In this document: piece by piece, positions 35,325 to 43,199 of the stretch
How the letters are laid out: the number at the start of each line of letters is the position of its first letter
Numbering within the stretch: position 1 is the first letter of the stretch
Source: Oligoflexia bacterium
GTDB taxonomy: Bacteria; Bdellovibrionota_C; UBA2361; JBGSMV01
Length of the DNA: 43,199 nucleotides
Direction: 5' to 3'
NCBI GenBank assembly: GCA_019694515.1
Contig: JAIBBU010000027.1
Coordinates: 1 to 43,199 of the forward strand
Notes under the pieces: generated by a model
Told to the model about the DNA's origin: nothing
What the model saw: the letters and a program-made list of their open reading frames with translations, nothing else
The model's database searches: none
Translations under genes and position numbers: made by a program

Positions 35325-38300
35325 TTATGGCACCCAAGGACCATTAATAGACGCAAAATAATGGTTCAGGTACTCAGGTTCTGTCATTCCCGAGGCTTTA
35401 GCCAATTCGGGGAGGTGATTCATATTGTAGTTATGCGCACCTACAGCAATTCCGAGCCCGCCCGCGACCGTTCCGGCTCCGATCAAGGTGCTGGTCCCTC
35501 CACCCGCTAACCATGCGGATGTGGCACTCGTTGCCATGGTAGCGCCAATCCGCAGATTCTGGGCATTTGTTGAGATAGTTCTCCCTGCGGACTGGGTCAG
35601 GTCTCCGAGACCTTTGACGATATTTCCTCTCGTGCTTTTAAAGCCCTCTTCAACCTGTTTCTCGAACGCATCTAATTCGGGAATTAGGCCTTTAACGGCT
35701 CTCTTCCCCAACCAGCTATAGAAATAAGTCCCGGGGTCCAGCAGCTTTGTTAACAAATTCTTTACAAGCGGGTTGAGCGGATTCTGTACGATCTCGCCCT
35801 GATCGTCCTGCACGGCGTCACTAGTAGATGGACGGCTACCTGCCTGTGCCTGCTGCATTGCGAGCTCGTCCTGTTTTTGTTTCTCCGTTAGCGAACTATC
35901 GTCGCGCTCGCAACTTCGCGGACTTTGAGCGCAATACGCAGCGTCACTTTCGCGGTGTCCAGATGGATCGATGTATCCCACCGGGTTGTTCCGCACATAG
36001 CTATAACGGTTAAACGATGCCGAGCTAAACTCATTCGGAATGACGCTATCTGCTTCTAAGAACCGACCCAGTGCCGGAATATATTTTCTGGCGTGATAAT
36101 CGTATTGCTCCGCTGAATCAAGCTGCATACCGTTAAAGCCCGGAGCAATGCCGGTCAGATTAGTGCTCGTGAGCAGCTCTCCGAATGGCCAATAGTCGCG
36201 GCGCCCGTAAAGTGAGGCGGGGCCGATAGTCGTCGCCCGTAAGGAACCGAGATGATCCGTTACCAGATACTGCAGCGCACCGGTGCCCTGGCGCATCGCC
36301 ACCCGCTTTCCGGCTATCGTATAGTATTTCCACCGAACCACTCCGCTGCCGTTGGTAGTGTAGCTGTCATCTGCGAAGATCGTGGTCATGGCTCCATCCA
36401 CACCCGCACGCTTCCTCCCATTTCCATCATAGTAATAGGTGATATTAAGCCCGGCACTTGTGTGGGTGTTTCGTAACCGCCCACCTTCATCGTAACTGTA
36501 AGTGGTCGAAATCCCCGTGCTCAGATCGCTGAAGCTTGTGGGATTGCCGTTTCGATCATAGATCCAGCTCTGTTGCGGAACGGAGCAGGTGCTGCCTGCG
36601 GAAGCCCCGACGCAGCGCACAGCGTGCGGACCGGCGATACCACCGTATGCCTGTCCGTAGGCCATGTAAGAGGTGCTCGAAGTCAGGCTTACTCCCAGCG
36701 CCGCATTGGGCGAGGAGCTTCGGCCCGTTGTACCTGGAGTTTCAGGCGCTGAAGGGCTGCCACTGCGAGTCGCCCGCAGTTTTCGCGCCGTACGAGTGCG
36801 GCGCTTCGATGCCCGGCCATTCTGGCCGGTCTTAACGGAGGAGCGTACTTCACCTCTGCGGCGTTTCGGCGCAACCTTCGCTTTTGTTCCAGTCGAGGTA
36901 CCAACCGCGACATCAACCGGGGCTACTGAGGAGCTCAGCTGCTGTCCTGCACCGTATGCCTGGGCTAGCGAAGCCGCGATCGCTGCGACAGCGGACTGGC
37001 CGACCGAGGATCTGCTACGTTGGTTACCGAGGTTGTCATAGGAATAGGAGCGCACCAGGTTGCCCTCTAAGGAGTAATCCGTCAGGCGATTTAGGTAATC
37101 ATACACAAACTGTTCGTGATCGGGGCTTACGCCATCCGAATCGATCAGATCGAGAATATTTCCCAGCCGGTCATACTCGAACTGTTTGGACCATAAGACA
37201 TTTTGGGTGTTCGACAGCGCGCTGATGGTGGCGAGACGGTAATCTCCGCCTGGTGTGCCCCACTGCTGTGCTGGGTCCTCGCGGTAAGCGAACTGAGTCT
37301 TCAGTCCATTTGCAAATTGAATCGATTCGATCGGACCAAACGCCTCATAGTTTACATGCGAGACCAAGGGCTGAACGGTTCCCCCAAAGTTTGTATTAAG
37401 AGTATCCTCCCTCCCTAACGCATCGAAGGTGTAGGTCAGCACCTCACCATCGGGCCAGGTAATCGTTTTTAGCGCGCCGTCCTGCCGGTAGGTATAGCGC
37501 AGGGTATGCGAAACCTGCGCGGCGGTCTCAGGGATGCGTGTAGTTACGGTCTTATCGGAGAGTCGCCCAAAGCTGTCATAGCAGTAGGTAGTGGAATTCT
37601 CTTCGTTGGGAGAAAAGCCGACATAATGTTCCCGCACGATCTGGCCGGCCGGAGCAGTGTTGGAGCGTCCGCAAAGCTCCGTGTCATATTCGAACTCGGA
37701 GACAGAGGTGCTGCTGCCTCGATGCGCGATCTTCCGTTTAAGCCGATTCAGAGTGTCATACTCAAAATCAGTCTGCACGCCGAGCGGGTCGCCTGCGGTG
37801 TAAGCAGCGTCGGAGAGCCGAATTAAATTTCCAGCCGCATCATAGTCCTGCTTGATCGGACAGCCAGTCAAATACGACTGTGGGCTAGCGTCGTAGCAGT
37901 TATTACGATCGGGGTCTTTCGAGAGCACTGTGTGTCCGGCCGCGTCAAAAGTATTGTAGGTCTTGCTGCTGCTTCCAGCTGTACCGTCAGGAAGCGCAAC
38001 CGATACCAGATTCCCGGCGTTGTCGTAGCTGTAGGTTGAAATCTGAATCCCCGGAATTCCCGGATCCGGATTTCCACATGATGCTGAATTGCATTCAGCG
38101 ATCTGGTACACCCGGCCCCATGAATCGGACAATTTGTCTTTGCGTCTGATCGACCCATCCCCATTATCAAAACTCTGGGTTTCATGCTGATAATTGAGCG
38201 GTATCTGAGTACCGCTGCCATCGTCGACTAAACGGGTATAGATGTCATATGTGAACTGTGTAGTGTAGCCGCCCGGTTGTTGAATCGAACTGACGCGCCC

Positions 38301-41300
38301 CAGTGGATCGTAGCGGGTGACTGTCTGTGGATGTGCGCCGGCGGAAGCGCTGAACTCGGTTCCGGAGTAGGGCAGAGTCTCAACTACGACGCGTCCCGCG
38401 CCGTCATGCTGCATCGACCGGGAGATTGCATTGTTTCCGGATGAGTCTGAGGTGGTTTCTAGATAAACCAGCCCCATGCCGTCGAAGTATGTGGTTTGTC
38501 GAATCGTAGCGCCGCTGTCTAATGTTTTAGTCTCGGTCACATATTGGTTGTACGGAACATAGGAGCTGAACGGGTCCGCCCAAATAAAGCTACTCAACCC
38601 AATTTGCTGACCGGTTGGAGACTCCGTCCATTTAGACGAGATCCGGTGTAGCGCGTCATACCGCGTCTCGCTTCGAAGATTGCTCGGTCCTACTGAACTT
38701 AGCAGATGTCCGTAATCATCGTAGCTGTAGCTCTCCCGTAACCCCGCCGAGATCCCCGCCTTAACCCCTTTGGTGGAGGAAGCCGGGACGATCTCAGGCA
38801 GGCTCGACTGCCAATCCAGCACGGTTTGATTTCCCAGGGGATCGGTTGTGACTGCGATATTCCCAGCGGGCGTATAGTCAAAGCGTGTTACAGCATCGAT
38901 CGGGCCGAGTTTCCGTTGCAGCGGCGTCCAGTCAGTAGTCTTAATTTGAGTCAGCTGTCCCGCACCATTGGCCGCAACGGCGCATTTTGGCGAACTAGAG
39001 CTCTGCTCACTGTGATCGTAATAATAATAGCTCCCCGACAGCGGAACATTCCCGCCCGACTCAAAAGAAACTGTACCGCTGCTGCAGGCCAGGCGCGGCA
39101 GCCAGGGACTGCTTGATGTGGGTTGGAAATAATAGCCCCAGGCGGCAAATGCTGGTGATTGATCGGCCGCATCTTTATAGCGGTACTCGGCAGTGCGATT
39201 GCCGAATTGATCATAGGTAAAGAAACGCTTCGAACTTACCGGCAGTCCACCAAAGTCACTGTTGCCTTCGTAGTTCCAGACCGTTTCTCCGATTGCGGGT
39301 GAGAAGAAGGGCCCCGTAACGCCGGGGGCGCAGGCAGCGAAACTCTGATCCCGGCGGGTATAGATCCCGGAGATCCAGTCCGCGCACCGATCATCGGCGG
39401 TCCCGTTCAAATAACATGCCTGGAGTCCGGCACTTGGGTCGGTACCCGAGGTTACAACTTTGGACTCGGCGCCGATATGGCAGCGTTCAGAGCCCACATT
39501 CTTAAACAGAGTGGTGGTGAAAAGAACGTTTTCCGGTTGATCTCTTCCCGCTGTTACCCGTTCCGCTTCTACCACTGCGCTAAATCCGGCGAATTGCCGT
39601 TCAACTCGATCATAACGCCCACCGAAATACGAGAACTCCCGTTTACGGTTGATTCCCAAGAAGTCATGACTGTCGTCGCCGCTATTAGCCAGGATGCTTT
39701 TAACTACGATCTTGGGGAGCGACAATAACGGGTTATAAGATCTGTCATTAAGAGAACTGTCGTTAAATCCAGTCTTCATGTATGAGACGGACACGCTTAA
39801 GCCTTTAGGTGAGAGCACTCCGACCAGCTTGTCCCGGGCGAACGAGATGTGATTGCCTGCCACGAAGCCGTACTGCACACCGTTATAGATATGGTTAGCT
39901 AGAAGATCGAGATGGCCATCATGGTCTACATCCGTGAACCGCACCCCATTGTTCACCGCTAGGTCTACGAGGGTGTCCCCGCCGTAGGGGATGTGCACCA
40001 GCGATCGCACATTATAAATGAGCGGCTGGTCCATGGCATAGCCGCGGTTTTGCCAAACCGAAGCGAAGTAGCCCGAAGCCGTATTGCGATATGCGACTGT
40101 AAAACTTCTGCTAATGGGATTGATGCCATTATATTGGATCGGAGTAACTCCGTCGGGTTGAAATGGGCCATCCTTTGTCACGGCCAGACTTTGCAGGTCA
40201 TCTAAGCCATCCCCATCCACATCAAGAACTTCAAGCCCTAAATTGCGGTTCGAGTCTTCGCGTTGAGAGAACTCTACACAGGTGGGATCGATCGGATTGG
40301 AGCTGCAGTCGTGCTGAATGAAATCCAGAGTGTAGTTTGTTTGCGAAAATGCGATCGTGGAAGGCAGGCTGTTGTGGAGGTTAGAGGTGCGGGTTGTGCT
40401 GAATTCCCAACCTCGTCCGTTGTTAATCCAGATTCCTTCATCGCGCGAACAGCCGCGATAGTCTTGGTAGCAGATTCGGAGCAGCTGAATGATATCGATT
40501 AGGCCATCGCCATTTATATCGGCCCATCGCACGCCCGGATCGCGGGGCATTACGAGGCCGCCGGTTGCATTTCTCGCAAAATACAGCGGCTCCCCGTGTT
40601 GATCGGTGGGCAGCTGGAATGTTCCGCTGGGGGCCGTCGTGAAAGTCGTCCCGGTGTTGAGATAGACCTGATGCACCGTACTTCCGACGCCATACTGCGA
40701 GGCAATCAAATCTGGAAATCCATCTGCATTAACGTCAGTCAAATACGTACCAGCTCCGAACTGCCGGGTGCCGTAAACCAGATTAAATGTGATTCCGTAC
40801 TGCGATAACGCCTGACTAAATCCTTCCGCGCCCTGCGTCACGAATGCTCCGCTGCCGCCGTTCGCGGCGGGATCATAAAGCCACGCGTTGACATGCGCTG
40901 CCAGGTTACAGTTGTTTCCCTGCAGATCGCACGAGGAAGCCCACAGAGCGTCTAGATAGCCATCCGAGTTAAGATCGGTGAAGCGCACTCCTTGATCGAC
41001 AGTATAATATTGTCCGCTGTTCCCGCCTGTCCCGGCATAGCGTCGTGAAAATAGCGGCAGAGTCGCCAGCTTCGAAGAAAACGCCGGATCTTCTACCCAG
41101 CTCTTATTCCCGGTGTTTTTCCAGGCTTTGTTCGCCAGATCCGAATCACGGCGCAGCAGGTCAGGATAGCCGTCGCCATTGTAGTCAGTGATCACCGTTC
41201 CCAGAGCATACTGATAGGCAGGTATGCTGCCGGCGGCGGGAACGAATCGGGTGAATGCATTCTCTGCCGTGAGCCCATTAGTCCCGGTCTGAAACTCCGT

Positions 41301-42566
41301 CCCGACATATCCCCCGATCTGATCAGCTAGGTCCCACGATTCATCCTCGGTCTCCGTCCAGGTGAGCTGATATGCGGGCAGGGCAGTGCTGTTATCTGTG
41401 CCGAACTCCTGAACGGTGCGAATCCGGGATCGATTTGACGAGTGTGATTGAGTGTCATAGGTGATCGCGTACCGTCTTACCTGCCCCTGGTCGCCAAACA
41501 GTTTGTTGATCTTAATGGAGTTGATGCGCGAAATCATCCATGGGAAAGCGCCGCCATGGCCTGGGTTGCCCGAGCTATAGTTATCACGCTGATCGGTAAG
41601 GGGCCGGGTTTCGACAAAGAAACCGATACTCCACCGTGGCGGTCCGCCCTGGACTCCACCGTAAGTAATTGCGTAGCGCGGAGTTCCCGGAATAGCCGGA
41701 GAATTTTCGACGATATTAATCGAATTTCCATCCTTTTTGATCTGGCTGACACAAAATTTGACGTAGTGGTCGAAGTCGTCTGGATAGTGCGTATTTGGCG
41801 TGTCCGCCCTCGTGGCCAAACCATACTCAACGATCGTGCCGTCCGGCTTGTAGGCCGTGAACTTCTTTAACGACTCATCTTTGACGATCTTCGTGAAATC
41901 ATTGCGCACTGCACGATGGCTACCGGCCGGGCAGGAGTCGTTGGTTCTATAGTCGGGATCAGAAGGATCTCTGGGATTCGCGGCCGGGTCACGATCACTG
42001 CATTGCACTAACCGCTGACCATTTAGGTAGAAAGTGTCATTCGCGGTGAAGCTCGGGAAGCCGCGTCCAAACACCTTGCCGCTCCCCGTCGTGGTTGCCG
42101 GAGCGCGCCGCGTGATGCAGTCATCTACGTAACTGACGTTGAAACCGACCCCCAACTTGCCATCGCTCGCTCCATCGCTGCTGTAGTTAAGAGCAATCGT
42201 CGGCGTCAGCCCTGCAACACCGGGAGGAGCCTTAATTGGAATTGTGAAGTGGAACGCGCCGCTGGTGAGATCGACCGCCTCGCTTAATCCTCCCGCAGGC
42301 ACATTGGAGTCGGCTGCGGATTTGCTTCTAGACTCATTCTGCACCTGACTGACTGAAGCGCTGGTTGAATCTACGACGACTGAAGGATCAGACTCCCCGG
42401 CGGCCTCGTCGGGGGAGCCCTCGTCGATCTGGCTGCTTTCGGCGTAGGCCGATGGACTTGCAAGGGAGCTCACCGCCAGGAGCGCCACTCCAGCCAACAA
42501 CGGAACAAGCTGCAGCCAGTTCCATCCATAAATAAATAATTTGGATTGAGATTCTCGCGCTGCCAT
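35325..42566 (-). CDS. Giant secreted SpvB/FG-GAP/Rhs-repeat polymorphic-toxin-like protein
   Basis: 2413 aa. A GGAAGGGG ribosome site precedes the ATG. A Sec signal peptide ends near PSAYA (~42). Order: an SpvB-like N-terminus (~95-160, GGLSEAVDLTSGAFHFTIPI, LTPTIALNYSSDG), then at least six FG-GAP calcium blades (~459-890, e.g. DYNGDGYPDL, DINGDGLIDI, DVDGDGLDDL). A long Rhs/YD-repeat shell follows (~1120-2100; FTYDIYTRL, YSYDNAGNLV). An Arg/Lys-rich insertion interrupts it (~1895-1935). The Rhs-associated core is DHLGSLRATT to YIDPSGH (~2102-2203). The final ~210 residues differ in composition and include a glycine/alanine-rich hydrophobic stretch (~2335-2380), probably the variable effector tip. 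The architecture resembles TcB/TcC-type and Rhs toxins; the function of the tip is not recognised. Confidence 0.85.
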   Translation of the reverse strand: MAARESQSKLFIYGWNWLQLVPLLAGVALLAVSSLASPSAYAESSQIDEGSPDEAAGESDPSVVVDSTSASVSQVQNESRSKSAADSNVPAGGLSEAVDLTSGAFHFTIPIKAPPGVAGLTPTIALNYSSDGASDGKLGVGFNVSYVDDCITRRAPATTTGSGKVFGRGFPSFTANDTFYLNGQRLVQCSDRDPAANPRDPSDPDYRTNDSCPAGSHRAVRNDFTKIVKDESLKKFTAYKPDGTIVEYGLATRADTPNTHYPDDFDHYVKFCVSQIKKDGNSINIVENSPAIPGTPRYAITYGGVQGGPPRWSIGFFVETRPLTDQRDNYSSGNPGHGGAFPWMISRINSIKINKLFGDQGQVRRYAITYDTQSHSSNRSRIRTVQEFGTDNSTALPAYQLTWTETEDESWDLADQIGGYVGTEFQTGTNGLTAENAFTRFVPAAGSIPAYQYALGTVITDYNGDGYPDLLRRDSDLANKAWKNTGNKSWVEDPAFSSKLATLPLFSRRYAGTGGNSGQYYTVDQGVRFTDLNSDGYLDALWASSCDLQGNNCNLAAHVNAWLYDPAANGGSGAFVTQGAEGFSQALSQYGITFNLVYGTRQFGAGTYLTDVNADGFPDLIASQYGVGSTVHQVYLNTGTTFTTAPSGTFQLPTDQHGEPLYFARNATGGLVMPRDPGVRWADINGDGLIDIIQLLRICYQDYRGCSRDEGIWINNGRGWEFSTTRTSNLHNSLPSTIAFSQTNYTLDFIQHDCSSNPIDPTCVEFSQREDSNRNLGLEVLDVDGDGLDDLQSLAVTKDGPFQPDGVTPIQYNGINPISRSFTVAYRNTASGYFASVWQNRGYAMDQPLIYNVRSLVHIPYGGDTLVDLAVNNGVRFTDVDHDGHLDLLANHIYNGVQYGFVAGNHISFARDKLVGVLSPKGLSVSVSYMKTGFNDSSLNDRSYNPLLSLPKIVVKSILANSGDDSHDFLGINRKREFSYFGGRYDRVERQFAGFSAVVEAERVTAGRDQPENVLFTTTLFKNVGSERCHIGAESKVVTSGTDPSAGLQACYLNGTADDRCADWISGIYTRRDQSFAACAPGVTGPFFSPAIGETVWNYEGNSDFGGLPVSSKRFFTYDQFGNRTAEYRYKDAADQSPAFAAWGYYFQPTSSSPWLPRLACSSGTVSFESGGNVPLSGSYYYYDHSEQSSSSPKCAVAANGAGQLTQIKTTDWTPLQRKLGPIDAVTRFDYTPAGNIAVTTDPLGNQTVLDWQSSLPEIVPASSTKGVKAGISAGLRESYSYDDYGHLLSSVGPSNLRSETRYDALHRISSKWTESPTGQQIGLSSFIWADPFSSYVPYNQYVTETKTLDSGATIRQTTYFDGMGLVYLETTSDSSGNNAISRSMQHDGAGRVVVETLPYSGTEFSASAGAHPQTVTRYDPLGRVSSIQQPGGYTTQFTYDIYTRLVDDGSGTQIPLNYQHETQSFDNGDGSIRRKDKLSDSWGRVYQIAECNSASCGNPDPGIPGIQISTYSYDNAGNLVSVALPDGTAGSSSKTYNTFDAAGHTVLSKDPDRNNCYDASPQSYLTGCPIKQDYDAAGNLIRLSDAAYTAGDPLGVQTDFEYDTLNRLKRKIAHRGSSTSVSEFEYDTELCGRSNTAPAGQIVREHYVGFSPNEENSTTYCYDSFGRLSDKTVTTRIPETAAQVSHTLRYTYRQDGALKTITWPDGEVLTYTFDALGREDTLNTNFGGTVQPLVSHVNYEAFGPIESIQFANGLKTQFAYREDPAQQWGTPGGDYRLATISALSNTQNVLWSKQFEYDRLGNILDLIDSDGVSPDHEQFVYDYLNRLTDYSLEGNLVRSYSYDNLGNQRSRSSVGQSAVAAIAASLAQAYGAGQQLSSSVAPVDVAVGTSTGTKAKVAPKRRRGEVRSSVKTGQNGRASKRRTRTARKLRATRSGSPSAPETPGTTGRSSSPNAALGVSLTSSTSYMAYGQAYGGIAGPHAVRCVGASAGSTCSVPQQSWIYDRNGNPTSFSDLSTGISTTYSYDEGGRLRNTHTSAGLNITYYYDGNGRKRAGVDGAMTTIFADDSYTTNGSGVVRWKYYTIAGKRVAMRQGTGALQYLVTDHLGSLRATTIGPASLYGRRDYWPFGELLTSTNLTGIAPGFNGMQLDSAEQYDYHARKYIPALGRFLEADSVIPNEFSSASFNRYSYVRNNPVGYIDPSGHRESDAAYCAQSPRSCERDDSSLTEKQKQDELAMQQAQAGSRPSTSDAVQDDQGEIVQNPLNPLVKNLLTKLLDPGTYFYSWLGKRAVKGLIPELDAFEKQVEEGFKSTRGNIVKGLGDLTQSAGRTISTNAQNLRIGATMATSATSAWLAGGGTSTLIGAGTVAGGLGIAVGAHNYNMNHLPELAKASGMTEPEYLNHYFASINGPWVP

Positions 42567-43046
42567 AGACCCCTTCCGAATAGGATACGGTGTTAGCCAC
42601 TAACCGGGAAAAACCGCATCGCTACCTGACCCGAAGGAGCCAAGCGACAAACCAAATAAAACTTCGAAAATGCGCTGCGAGAAAAAAGGACCGCATCTCG
42701 AATCTTGGACCAGGGTGTCTCTTAGGTGAGGACGCCCAGGCCCTTAAACGGTATAGCCCCCTTAAGAAAGCTAGTCAAATCAAATGGGAAGCTGCTGAGC
42801 GTCAGCCCAGCGTCGACCGCGACCCGAGATCAACAATCGCATCCGGCGAGATTCCCCCGGCAAGCGGACTCCAATCGCGTGCCCTCTATTATGCGTTTCA
42901 TCAAATTTTCCCCCGCAATTTAGCGCCTGTTTTGAAAGGTGCACCTGGCGAAAAGCAGCCCCCAAACTTCTCCGAAAAAGTCAGGCTGTTTGAGATTTTT
43001 CGGCTCTAGTAGTATCAATCTTCGAACAATTTCCCGTCCTTAGTAC
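42567..43046. other. Intergenic region upstream of the Rhs gene and tRNA
   Basis: No convincing gene. It should hold the promoter of the Rhs gene near its left end. An 8-bp dyad CCGAAAAA/TTTTTCGG (42972-42979 with 42996-43003, 16-nt loop) lies before the tRNA. A 139-codon open frame on the plus strand has a composition unlike the neighbouring proteins and no recognisable features, so it was not called. Confidence 0.5.
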
Positions 43047-43111
43047 GCCCGGGTGGTGGAATTGGTAGACACACAGGACTTAAAATCCTTGTGAGATCGC
43101 TCGATCGGGCA
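43047..43111 (+). pseudogene. tRNA-Leu(UAA) remnant lacking the T arm
   Basis: GCCCGGG acceptor strand, D arm (GGTGGAATTGGTAGAC region) and anticodon arm with CTTAAAA loop (anticodon TAA at 43081-43083) match bacterial tRNA-Leu. After the anticodon stem, whose outer pair is a C/T mismatch, the long variable arm and the GGTTCAA-type T arm are absent. Only GTGAGATCGCTCG, able to form a 3-bp hairpin, remains. CGGGC plus A (43106-43111) still pairs with the acceptor 5' strand. The total of 65 nt compares with about 85 for a normal tRNA-Leu. Most likely a deletion-derived remnant; whether it is transcribed is unknown. Confidence 0.65.
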
Positions 43112-43130
43112 GAAAATCAGACGACGCCAC

Positions 43131-43199
43131 TAAAAATAAATAATAAATATAATATGTTACCGCTCTAAAAATCGGAACGATATTTTATATTTACGCATT
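43131..43199. other. AT-rich tail at the window edge
   Basis: Only 14 of 69 bases are G or C, in sharp contrast to the GC-richer DNA before it. No gene is visible. It may be the start of a horizontally acquired segment adjoining the tRNA remnant. Confidence 0.5.

Noticed and set aside
42590..43009. 139-codon plus-strand open frame before the tRNA
   Set aside because: No ribosome site, no recognisable domain, and it overlaps the Rhs promoter region; probably spurious, though not excluded.
43084..43199. Group I intron in tRNA-Leu(UAA)
   Set aside because: Cyanobacterial-type introns interrupt the anticodon loop, but here the 3' side of the anticodon stem follows directly, and no P/Q/R/S-like core words are visible in the ~115 bases available.

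Overview
The window looks like a piece of chromosome from a Gram-negative, diderm bacterium of moderately high GC, probably proteobacterial or deltaproteobacterial-like. Support for this comes from a meso-diaminopimelate-type MurE, an outer-membrane TolC-like factor with an RND pump, lipoprotein signal peptides, and recognisable YdbH/YnbE/YdbL homologues. The exact taxon cannot be named from the sequence alone.

Layout. 1-711: two tandem copies of a 126-bp hairpin-bearing repeat, then intergenic sequence with REP-like motifs. 712-2219: an unrecognised protein facing a solitary Dam-type adenine methylase. 2262-5173: a possible attenuator, glmS, and a secreted protein of unknown function. 5174-16828: the front part of the dcw cell-wall/division cluster (mraZ, rsmH, ftsL, ftsI, murE, murF, mraY, murD, ftsW, murG), tightly packed, with a clear three-box MraZ operator upstream. 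GlmS makes the hexosamine precursor, MurE/F/D and MraY/MurG build lipid II, and FtsW/FtsI polymerise and cross-link it at the septum. murC, murB, ddl, ftsQ, ftsA and ftsZ do not follow murG. 16899-24670: two unrecognised proteins, aspS, then a TolC-like/RND efflux pair without an adaptor gene. 24657-31107: an MFS exporter on the minus strand, a half-length YdbH-like protein, the ABC-F ATPase Uup, a 1.2-kb repeat-filled intergenic stretch, and YnbE- and YdbL-like proteins. The envelope lipid-transfer trio is therefore present but split.

31148-42566 is an accessory block entirely on the minus strand and all predicted to be exported. It holds a 2413-residue SpvB/FG-GAP/Rhs polymorphic-toxin-like protein, a lipoprotein behind it, and a translationally coupled pair: a fibronectin-III/dockerin protein followed by a cohesin protein with a 200-residue Thr-rich linker and FG-GAP-like repeats. 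The cohesin and dockerin modules suggest a calcium-dependent cell-surface assembly outside any obvious cellulosome context. This block is the most unusual part of the window.

The right edge holds the 5' half of a tRNA-Leu(UAA) gene whose T arm is missing but whose acceptor 3' strand is partly kept. It is followed by an abrupt change to very AT-rich DNA, which may be the edge of a mobile element or a deletion scar.
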